NCBI GenBank assembly: GCA_030620695.1
Contig: JAUXEA010000016.1
Span: 1 to 8,376, forward strand
Reading direction: 5' to 3'
DNA length: 8,376 nucleotides
Origin: Candidatus Aenigmatarchaeota archaeon
GTDB taxonomy: Archaea; Aenigmatarchaeota; Aenigmatarchaeia; QMZS01
Under the pieces are notes generated by a model. That model saw only the letters and a program-made list of their open reading frames with translations. It was not told the origin of the DNA and did not search any database. The translations under genes and the position numbers were made by a program. Below are positions 1 to 4,076 of the stretch, piece by piece; position 1 is the first letter of the stretch; each line of letters opens with the position of its first letter.

Positions 1-365
1 GGTTTCAAAATATGAATTTCTTCAAGAACATTAAGATGAAACTTTGATACAACTGCCTTTCCATCTGAACCATTGATAACATTTTCATTGGAAATTAAAA
101 CCCCTCTTTTCTTCTTTGCTCCCCCGGTCATAGATTCTATAACCATCTCCAAATCTGTGTAATGGTCAGGGTGGCAGTGGGAAACAAAAATGGAATTTAA
201 TTTTGTCAGGTTTTTTTTAAATTCTTTTGCTCTTACCAAAGCACCGGGTCCGGGGTCAATATGCATATTCAGATTTTTGCTTTCTATGATAAACCCCCCG
301 GTTGCCCTTAACTGGCTTAAAACAACAAATCTTCCACCACCTGTCCCGAGAAAAGTTATTTTCAT
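1..365 (-). CDS. MBL-fold metallo-hydrolase, 3' end outside window
   Basis: The reading frame starts at the ATG at 365-363 and runs off the left edge, giving 121 N-terminal residues with no stop. The protein opens with MKITFLGTGGG, the first beta strand typical of metallo-beta-lactamase-fold hydrolases. At about residues 62-70 it carries the metal-binding signature SHCHPDHYTD (HxHxDH), which in this superfamily binds two metal ions, usually zinc. An upstream IDPGPGAL stretch matches the conserved strand before the metal site. The superfamily includes RNase Z-like nucleases, phosphodiesterases and thioesterases; with the C-terminal half missing I cannot choose. It lies 34 bp downstream of aIF2-beta on the same strand and could be co-transcribed, although a TTTTAAAA tract in the gap could also be its own TATA box. 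No signal peptide is visible, so it is probably cytoplasmic. The fold call is secure; the substrate is unknown. Confidence 0.85.
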   Translation of the reverse strand, partial: MKITFLGTGGGRFVVLSQLRATGGFIIESKNLNMHIDPGPGALVRAKEFKKNLTKLNSIFVSHCHPDHYTDLEMVIESMTGGAKKKRGVLISNENVINGSDGKAVVSKFHLNVLEEIHILK

Positions 366-399
366 TAATTTGTTTCTTTTAAAATTAATCAAGAAAAAA

Positions 400-792
400 T
401 TACAATTTCACACTTTTCCTCGCCCCACAAGCCTCGCATTTTAAAACAAAAAATCTGTCTTCCCTCTGCAAAACTGTGTCGGGTTTTCCGCATTCACTGC
501 AATAAACAAAATTTTTCATATATTTCCGGATTTTGTCTTCTGTTATTGGGGACCTTGTCTGTAAAGTTAATTTCCCACCCTCAACAGACCCGGAAGTGGC
601 AAGTTCCTTGTATAGAAATTTTGCTACCTGCTTTTTATCTCTCCTGATAGAATTGCAAAACTGCTCAAAATTGGAAATAATTGTTTTATTTCCGTGAAAA
701 AAAATATTTGGTTTTATTATGTTTATTCTGTCTTTTGACTCTCCTTTTTTGACTTTTGTGTAAACATAATCCAGCATTTCTTTGTAGTCCAT
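400..792 (-). CDS. Translation initiation factor 2 subunit beta (aIF2-beta)
   Basis: A 130-residue protein, about the usual length for archaeal aIF2-beta (roughly 135-140). It is part of the aIF2 heterotrimer that brings initiator Met-tRNA to the small ribosomal subunit. Residues 1-20 form a charged N-terminal helix like the one that contacts the gamma subunit. The central alpha/beta domain includes the conserved NFEQFCNSIRRDKKQVAKFL region (about 41-60) and a KFLYKELATSG segment. The C-terminal zinc ribbon has Cys98, Cys101, Cys119 and Cys122 in a CX2C-X17-CX2C arrangement (YCSECGKPDT and KCEACGARK). The ATG at 792-790 places MDYKEMLDYV at the family start. The gene is divergent from the tRNA-Tyr gene, with only 28 bp between them. 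A TATA-like ATAATATTAT centred about 23 nt before the start suggests a leaderless transcript. It carries no anomalies. Confidence 0.95.
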   Translation of the reverse strand: MDYKEMLDYVYTKVKKGESKDRINIIKPNIFFHGNKTIISNFEQFCNSIRRDKKQVAKFLYKELATSGSVEGGKLTLQTRSPITEDKIRKYMKNFVYCSECGKPDTVLQREDRFFVLKCEACGARKSVKL

Positions 793-820
793 TAAAAAAC
801 TTAAAATTAAATAATATTAT
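793..820. promoter_or_regulatory. Compact divergent promoter between aIF2-beta and tRNA-Tyr
   Basis: Only 28 bp separate the aIF2-beta start codon from the first tRNA nucleotide. The segment is almost pure A/T. Read on the minus strand, ATAATATTAT at 811-820 sits about 23 nt before the aIF2-beta ATG. Read on the plus strand, an A/T tract around 797-810 (TTAAAATTAAAT) sits roughly where a TATA box for the tRNA would lie. The two promoters must overlap, so their use may be mutually exclusive. The boxes are inferred from composition and spacing only. Confidence 0.5.
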
Positions 821-835
821 CCCGCGGTAGCTCAA

Positions 836-874
836 ACCTACCCTTTTTTTCACAAAAAAGAGGAAGTGGAGCAA
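836..874 (+). other. tRNA-Tyr intron 1, in the D loop (39 nt)
   Basis: The interruption lies between A15 (835) and the C (875) preceding G18-G19. The exon D-stem strand GCUC (830-833) can pair with an intron copy of GAGC (869-872), leaving three-nucleotide bulges AAA (834-836) and AAC (873-875). That is the 3-4-3 geometry recognised by archaeal splicing endonuclease. The inner intron folds on itself: C837-G868, C838-G866, U839-A865, C841/C842 with G863/G862, then C843-U849 with A854-G860 and loop UCAC. No outer helix is evident, so this is a relaxed motif. Because AAC occurs at both junctions, the exact cut could shift by one to three nucleotides; a 38-nt intron would leave an 8-nt D loop. 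Confidence 0.75.
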
Positions 875-895
875 CGGTAGAGCACTCGGCTGTAG

Positions 896-942
896 TGTTT
901 AACATTCTGGTTTTGCACAAACGCAGGTGTTCCAATTTAGAA
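896..942 (+). other. tRNA-Tyr intron 2, canonical 37/38 position (47 nt)
   Basis: This sits at the usual archaeal position between nucleotides 37 (G895) and 38 (A943). The motif is well formed: the outer helix is the anticodon stem, and the central helix is 890-893 with 937-940 (C-G, U-A, G-U and one U-U). The 5' bulge is A894 G895^U896 and the 3' bulge is A941 A942^A943. The inner helix is G897-U899 with A934-U936. The rest of the intron is a hairpin: AACAUU plus UG (901-909) against CAGGUGUU (924-931), then GUUU with AAAC. Splicing gives the anticodon loop CUGUAGA. Confidence 0.85.
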
Positions 943-964
943 ACCGAGGGGTTGCCAGTTCAAA

Positions 965-1077
965 CGAGGCTTTTATTGGATAAATTGGGTAAACACTCGC
1001 CATACGGCGGTGCCTCTTTTTTTGCTCTGCAAAAAAAGTAGGAACCCTCGAGCCAAAAATAAAAGTCTTTCTGAAAC
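965..1077 (+). other. tRNA-Tyr intron 3, in the T loop at 59/60 (113 nt)
   Basis: The splice motif is complete. The outer helix is the T stem. The central four pairs are U959-A1075, U960-A1074, C961-G1073 and A962-U1072. Bulges are A963 A964^C965 and A1076 C1077^U1078. The inner intron stem is G966-C1071 and A967-U1070, then after a two-base bulge G968-U977 with A1058-C1067. Inside are the hairpin CGCC-ATAC-GGCG (998-1009), a 10-bp A/T hairpin with loop TCT (1016-1038), and CTCG (996-999) that can close on CGAG (1049-1052). Splicing gives the T loop UUCAAAU. The intron interior is related to the intergenic element at 3426-3583. Confidence 0.85.
970..1065 (+). repeat. Structured element, copy 1 (inside tRNA intron 3)
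   Basis: The element is bounded by the inverted pair CTTTTATT (970-977) and AATAAAAG (1058-1065). After the left end comes a block, 970-992, that matches 3428-3450 on the same strand with one difference (A983 versus T3441). It then has AACACTCG (992-999), a GC hairpin, CGGTGC (1008-1013), a 10-bp A/T hairpin, and CTCGAGCC (1047-1054). This core matches the minus strand of the intergenic copy in the same order. The core is therefore inverted relative to the 23-nt block when the two copies are compared. Confidence 0.75.
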
Positions 1078-1095
1078 TCCGGCCCGCGGGATATT

Positions 1096-1713
1096 TTAAA
1101 CTAAACCCTCTTTTAGACTCTCAATATTAAACTTTGTATTTGAGCACCCATTTTTTGTTAATGGGATTCCTTTTACTATTTTATTTTTGCTTCTTACAAA
1201 CATTATCCCTAATTTTAGTTCTTCCGGGCATGCAATTCCCAAAACAGCCTCGCAGTTTACTTTTTCCAGAATTTTTTTAATACATGAGCCTCCCGGCAGA
1301 ATAAAAACTTTGTAGCCTTTGCTTTCACCAAGTTTTGTTGCTTTATTTGCGGGGCAATTTGCAGAACAGTGACTGCAGAAATAAGAAGAAAATTTTGTAT
1401 CAAATCTTGCTTTGCATCTTGAATCCATATATTTTCTGCAGCAGTGGGGAATCAGCAAAATTTTTTCTTTTGATTTTTTAAATTCCTCTGCATGAACCAT
1501 ATTATTAAGATAAATATCTGTTAAATCCTCAACAACAGAAATTGCATCTTCCACCTGGATTCCAAGAATTTTATCTACTCTGAATTTCTTGACAAGTGTT
1601 TTTGATGCTTTTCCAAGTTTCCTGTGCAGTTTTTGTTTATCTGTTATTTTAGCGATTTCCCTGAAGAATTTTCTTGGAAGTTTTCCCAAATCATAGTTGA
1701 AAGTGTAAGACAT
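1096..1713 (-). CDS. DUF116 family cysteine-rich protein
   Basis: A 205-residue protein matching the DUF116 family, found mainly in archaea and some anaerobic bacteria, with no settled biochemical role. The first 80 residues are helical and charged. The conserved part begins at about residue 86 with LLIPHCCRKYMDSRCKA (Cys91, Cys92, Cys100), followed by Cys113, Cys116 and Cys120 in FCSHCSANCPA. The family hallmark FILPGGSCIKKIL follows (138-149), then GIACPEEL (159-166) and Cys190. The grouped cysteines suggest a metal or Fe-S site; this is inferred from spacing. There is no signal peptide or membrane segment, so it is probably cytoplasmic. The gene appears monocistronic: 180 bp separates it from the YkgJ gene upstream, and its stop lies 4 nt from the convergent tRNA-Tyr gene. 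A TATA-like ACATAAATT about 23 nt before the ATG implies a leaderless mRNA. Confidence 0.85.
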   Translation of the reverse strand: MSYTFNYDLGKLPRKFFREIAKITDKQKLHRKLGKASKTLVKKFRVDKILGIQVEDAISVVEDLTDIYLNNMVHAEEFKKSKEKILLIPHCCRKYMDSRCKARFDTKFSSYFCSHCSANCPANKATKLGESKGYKVFILPGGSCIKKILEKVNCEAVLGIACPEELKLGIMFVRSKNKIVKGIPLTKNGCSNTKFNIESLKEGLV

Positions 1714-1893
1714 AATATCAATAACAAATTAAATTTATGTTATATTATATTTTTTTAAAAGGTTATCATCATATTTCTCATTCAAAATTGGACATAACAA
1801 TCCCTCAATTTGACAATTTATTCTCATTTCAATACACTAATAATACAAACTTCTGCCATAAACAACACCCTACTCTCCAAACAGAAAAACATA
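1714..1893. promoter_or_regulatory. Intergenic region with DUF116 promoter
   Basis: This 180-bp AT-rich gap lies between the YkgJ stop and the DUF116 start, both on the minus strand. The DUF116 TATA-like box (ACATAAATT on the minus strand, about 1732-1740) is centred 23 nt from its ATG. Just after the YkgJ stop the minus strand has a T-rich run (GTTTTTC, near 1880), which may serve as an archaeal oligo-T terminator. I see no convincing small gene or stable hairpin. A plus-strand open frame here overlaps the YkgJ gene and has no supporting features. Confidence 0.45.
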
Positions 1894-2295
1894 CTAATTT
1901 TTACAAGATAAAAAACCATTGGATGTATCTTTACATATACCGGGTCTATGTGGATAAATCATACAGGTTCCCTCCTTTAATAAATACCATTCATCTTTAT
2001 CAAGGAATATACAAGGCCTTTTCATTTTCATACAATCATCATATCCACCACAATTTTTTTTATTTTTTAAATACATTTGTCTTCCCCATTCTCCTACAAA
2101 ACCTCTTTCTATACTCTCTCTAATTTTGGGTTCATAACATCCTAAATAGTCTCCATTTTGTAACCCATTTATAATTTCTCCGATTTCCTCTCTTGTTAAA
2201 AAGATAGTTCCAGCACTTATATAACAACAAGTTGAGCCACAGCTTCCATTGCAAGTTCCATCCTGATTAAACCTGTTTTGATAGTATTCTACCAT
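1894..2295 (-). CDS. YkgJ-family cysteine cluster protein (CxxCxxCC type)
   Basis: A 133-residue protein with 11 cysteines in the arrangement of the YkgJ / zinc- or iron-chelating domain family. The N-terminal cluster is CNGSCGSTCC (Cys15, Cys19, Cys23, Cys24), followed by GTIFLTREEIGEI (29-41), a strongly conserved family segment. The C-terminal part has PCIFLDKD (94-101) and GTCMIYPHRPGICK (109-122), matching the family C...C.IY..RP..C pattern. Members are thought to bind a metal or Fe-S centre, but the reaction is not established. The start ATG overlaps the last codons of isopentenyl phosphate kinase in the string ATGGTAG, so translation is probably coupled. No other start gives the N-terminal cysteine cluster a better context. 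It lacks membrane segments. Its role beside the isoprenoid kinase is unknown. Confidence 0.85.
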   Translation of the reverse strand: MVEYYQNRFNQDGTCNGSCGSTCCYISAGTIFLTREEIGEIINGLQNGDYLGCYEPKIRESIERGFVGEWGRQMYLKNKKNCGGYDDCMKMKRPCIFLDKDEWYLLKEGTCMIYPHRPGICKDTSNGFLSCKN

Positions 2296-3107
2296 TTTAT
2301 TATAGTTCCATTCACATTTTCTCCTTTTAATGCTTTTTTTAGATTTTCAGCAACCAACCCATTAATAATCTGTGATTCAATTCCTGCTTTTGCTATTTCC
2401 AACAATCTTTCAACTTTATGAACCATACCACCTGTGACATCAATACCTGAAGAGCCTGCCAGATAGTTTCCAACAGTTTTTATATTTTCATTTGTGATTT
2501 CCTGGATTAATTCGGTTTCCGGGTTTTTTAGTGGGTCCCCTGTGAATATACCATCAACTATCCCGCATACTACAATTTTTTTTGGTTTAAGTTCTGTTTT
2601 ACAGAATGTTCTTGCAATATAATTTAATATTTCTTCTGTTGAAAGAATACAACATCCCTGCTTTAAGTCCATTCCAACATCACCATAAGGAACTGGAATT
2701 AACCCATCATTTAATAAAGCTTTTACAGGTTCCAGATACATATATTTTATTCTACCATTTTCTGATATTGAACAAGAAGATAATTGAATTGACAGAGCAT
2801 TTTCTCCTGCATTTATTAGTTCATCTATTATAATTCTGTTTAATTTTGCTGCGTCATTCTGGACCTTTGCAATACCAGTATAACTATCCCCATTTATTAT
2901 TCCTTTTTGTGTCTGGTATTTTTTTGCTGAGACATGTGGGAAAGAACCCCCACCGTGCCCCAAAATTAAATTAAAATCCTTTTCTTCTCTTGCTTCGTGT
3001 ATCTCCTTTGCTAATCTTTTAATTACTTCAATGTTTGGTGTATAGGGCTTTGTTTTGTCTGTAATCAAAGAACCCCCCAATTTCACAAGAATTAATGGCT
3101 TGCTCAT
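2289..3107 (-). CDS. Isopentenyl phosphate kinase
   Basis: A 272-residue amino acid kinase-family protein. It phosphorylates isopentenyl phosphate to isopentenyl diphosphate with ATP, the last step of the archaeal alternative mevalonate pathway for membrane lipids. Visible motifs: VKLGGSLIT (8-16) for nucleotide phosphates; GHGGGSFPH (50-58), in which the second His is the isopentenyl phosphate kinase-specific residue that binds the substrate phosphate; PVPYGDV (138-144); DGIFTGDP (185-192); and GIDVTGGMVHKV (221-232). The length agrees with the usual 245-275 residues. The His in GGGSFxH separates it from glutamate-5-kinase and acetylglutamate kinase. A TTTTATAA box centred about 23 nt before the ATG points to leaderless transcription. 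The YkgJ gene overlaps its 3' end and forms a two-gene operon. The protein is cytoplasmic. Confidence 0.93.
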   Translation of the reverse strand: MSKPLILVKLGGSLITDKTKPYTPNIEVIKRLAKEIHEAREEKDFNLILGHGGGSFPHVSAKKYQTQKGIINGDSYTGIAKVQNDAAKLNRIIIDELINAGENALSIQLSSCSISENGRIKYMYLEPVKALLNDGLIPVPYGDVGMDLKQGCCILSTEEILNYIARTFCKTELKPKKIVVCGIVDGIFTGDPLKNPETELIQEITNENIKTVGNYLAGSSGIDVTGGMVHKVERLLEIAKAGIESQIINGLVAENLKKALKGENVNGTIIKW

Positions 3108-3124
3108 GATTTTATTTTAGATAA

Positions 3125-3162
3125 GATTATAAAACTGTCTTATATTATTTCGTCAGTTGACG
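3125..3162 (-). promoter_or_regulatory. Promoter of the kinase/YkgJ operon with upstream palindrome
   Basis: On the minus strand TTTTATAA (3127-3134) is centred about 23 nt before the kinase start codon. About 17 nt further upstream lies CGTCA-GT-TGACG (3151-3162), a perfect 5-bp inverted repeat with a two-base centre. Such a palindrome could be an operator or an activator site just upstream of the TATA/BRE region. It could instead belong to the 3' end of the membrane-protein transcript that stops at 3203. Confidence 0.45.
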
Positions 3163-3202
3163 GATAGATTTCAACATTCTAATTATCTTTAAAACCAAAA
3201 AA

Positions 3203-3400
3203 CTATTTCTTCAAACTTCTTGCAGCAGAAACCCAGAAAATTCCCGCAACTAAAATCAGGACAAACGCAATTGCAAGAGTTCCGTAATATGAGGTTTCTG
3301 TAGCCCCCAATACCCATTCAACATTTCCTGCGAACAGACTTGCAATCAGCAGACAGAATGCTCCAATTACAAGAAAAACATAAGGCTGGATGTCGTCCAT
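3203..3400 (-). CDS. Small two-helix membrane protein, unknown
   Basis: A 65-residue hydrophobic protein that I cannot assign to a family. It has two clear membrane segments, about residues 7-27 (YVFLVIGAFCLLIASLFAG) and 42-60 (LAIAFVLILVAGIFWVSAA). A short polar loop joins them, and the RSLKK tail favours both ends inside the cytoplasm. There are no conserved catalytic residues. Strong segregation of hydrophobic stretches, a single sensible ATG and nearby TATA-like elements support a real gene. It is separate from the upstream operon, from which it is divided by the structured element at 3426-3583. It could be a small accessory subunit or a stress-type membrane peptide, but nothing in the sequence decides. 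Confidence 0.7.
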   Translation of the reverse strand: MDDIQPYVFLVIGAFCLLIASLFAGNVEWVLGATETSYYGTLAIAFVLILVAGIFWVSAARSLKK

Positions 3401-3411
3401 AATACTATTTT

Positions 3412-3445
3412 AAGTATATAAATAAGCCTTTTATTGGATATATTG
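3412..3445 (-). promoter_or_regulatory. Promoter region of the small membrane protein gene
   Basis: Minus-strand TATTTATATA (3415-3424) is a good TATA box but lies only about 19 nt from the ATG, closer than usual. A second candidate, AATATATCC around 3436-3443, would place the start point about 14 nt before the ATG. This second box lies inside the repeat block shared with the tRNA intron, so the element may supply promoter sequence. TATATAAATA is nearly symmetric and could also drive a plus-strand RNA starting near 3445, within the element. Confidence 0.45.
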
Positions 3446-3583
3446 GGTAATAATAAAGTTGTGGTTTTCGCTCGAGTGACTTCATTCATTTTTGCTACCA
3501 CAAAAATGATGCACCGTTTTTCTTTCAGAAAAACGAGTGTTTTGTCGCTTTGCTCCAAAAACCTCAACTAAAAAAGAAAAGGC
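3426..3583. repeat. Intergenic structured element, copy 2 (possible ncRNA or mobile element)
   Basis: The element is bounded by GCCTTTT (3426-3432) and AAAAGGC (3577-3583), a perfect 7-bp inverted pair. Inside, GTTG-T-GGTTTT (3458-3468) pairs with AAAACC-T-CAAC (3558-3568), ten pairs around one mismatch. CTCG (3471-3474) can pair with CGAG (3534-3537). Two hairpins follow: CATTTTTG (3487-3494) with CAAAAATG (3501-3508), and CGTTTTTCT (3515-3523) with AGAAAAACG (3527-3535), the latter sharing two bases with the CTCG/CGAG stem. The left 23 nt match the tRNA intron block, and the core matches the intron core in inverted orientation. It fits between the operon stop codon at 3588 and the downstream promoter. 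The transcribed strand is unknown. Open frames through it look like shadows. Confidence 0.7.
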
Positions 3584-3587
3584 TCGG

Positions 3588-4076
3588 TTATTCTGTAAAG
3601 GAGGTACAATCTGCTGGCGGATAATATAATGTTTTACACAAGCCTTTAAATATCTCCTCCTGGGTTAAATTTTCAACAACAATAAAATCAAGCAAACTAT
3701 TTAATTCAATTTTTACTTCCTCTGATTTTATTTTCTCAAGAATTAATTGTCCCTGTGGTTTCTGCGAGTTTATTGTCTCAACAATTGATTCCAACTCATA
3801 AAAACTTGAATCCTCGGTATAATAATAACTTGCAATTGTAATCCCTCTCTGAGTTAAAAACTCTTTTTCCACTTCCGTTAAACTTTCTTCAAAAATCCAT
3901 TGCTTGGAGAACTTCTCTCCCAACTCTTCCGGAGTTTTTATCTCTGTTTGTGGTTCTCGATACATTAAAGGAAAAGCAACAATTTCAAGTAAAAAAATAG
4001 AACCAACCAGTATTGCAAAAAACAATATAAAAAATTGTTTTCTTTTCTCCTTATTCTTAAACATTTTGATTTTCAT
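3588..4076 (-). CDS. Single-span membrane protein of unknown function, last gene of surface operon
   Basis: A 162-residue protein that I do not recognise. A basic N-terminus (MKIKMFKNKEKRKQ) precedes one hydrophobic segment at about residues 15-37, so the remaining 125 residues are predicted to lie outside the cell. The outer part is acidic and mostly helical, with PEELGEKFSKQWIFEESLTEVEKEFL around 49-74 and a C-terminal GLCKTLYYPPADCTSFTE containing two cysteines that could form a disulfide. The start ATG overlaps the enolase stop in an ATGA string, so translation is probably coupled. The ORF could alternatively begin at Met5. Membership in the operon with the secretion ATPase and the Cys-rich surface protein suggests a cell-envelope role. 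A pilin-like or accessory protein is possible, but no clear prepilin cleavage site is visible. Confidence 0.75.
   Translation of the reverse strand: MKIKMFKNKEKRKQFFILFFAILVGSIFLLEIVAFPLMYREPQTEIKTPEELGEKFSKQWIFEESLTEVEKEFLTQRGITIASYYYTEDSSFYELESIVETINSQKPQGQLILEKIKSEEVKIELNSLLDFIVVENLTQEEIFKGLCKTLYYPPADCTSFTE

Larger units (their letters stand above)
821..1091 (+). tRNA. tRNA-Tyr (GUA) with three introns
   Basis: I assembled this gene by hand. Exons are 821-835, 875-895, 943-964 and 1078-1091, joining to 72 nt. The acceptor stem is CCCGCGG (821-827) with CCGCGGG (1084-1090), all seven pairs formed, and discriminator A1091. C1-G72 and A73 are the tyrosine identity elements in archaea. The D stem is GCTC (830-833) with GAGC (880-883); G18-G19 are 876-877. 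The anticodon stem CTCGG (885-889) pairs with CCGAG (944-948) around CUGUAGA, anticodon GUA at 892-894. The variable loop is GGGTT. The T stem GCCAG (954-958) pairs with CCGGC (1079-1083) with one A52-C62 mismatch, and the T loop is UUCAAAU. CCA is not encoded. All three interruptions show bulge-helix-bulge or relaxed splice motifs. The 199 nt of intron exceed the exon length nearly threefold. The 3' end lies 4 nt from the DUF116 stop codon on the other strand. Confidence 0.9.

Noticed and set aside
190..444. Plus-strand open frame of 84 codons
   Set aside because: It runs antisense across the metal-binding MBL gene and the end of aIF2-beta, both clear families, and its translation has no recognisable feature.
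686..874. Minus-strand open frame of 62 codons over the tRNA 5' region
   Set aside because: It overlaps aIF2-beta in another frame and lies antisense to tRNA exons and intron 1. Composition is that of a chance AT-rich frame.
970..1065. CRISPR repeat-spacer array or simple tandem repeat
   Set aside because: Only two related copies exist in the window, 2.4 kb apart, with no regular spacing, and no cas gene is present.
965..1077. Box C/D guide RNA inside the T-loop intron
   Set aside because: A CTGA (1071-1074) resembles a D box, but no C box (RTGATGA) is present at a matching distance. CTGA is also part of the splice motif.
1737..2123. Plus-strand open frame of 128 codons
   Set aside because: It is antisense to the YkgJ gene, whose cysteine motifs are convincing. 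The plus-strand product is Tyr/His/Phe-rich low-complexity sequence from AT-rich DNA.
3367..3567. Minus-strand open frame of 66 codons across the intergenic element
   Set aside because: It covers the inverted repeats and hairpins of the structured element and overlaps the small membrane protein start in another frame; its sequence shows no domain or signal.
3426..3583. A second intron-containing tRNA gene
   Set aside because: No T-arm consensus, no D/anticodon stem set and no seven-base acceptor pairs compatible with a tRNA could be assembled on either strand.
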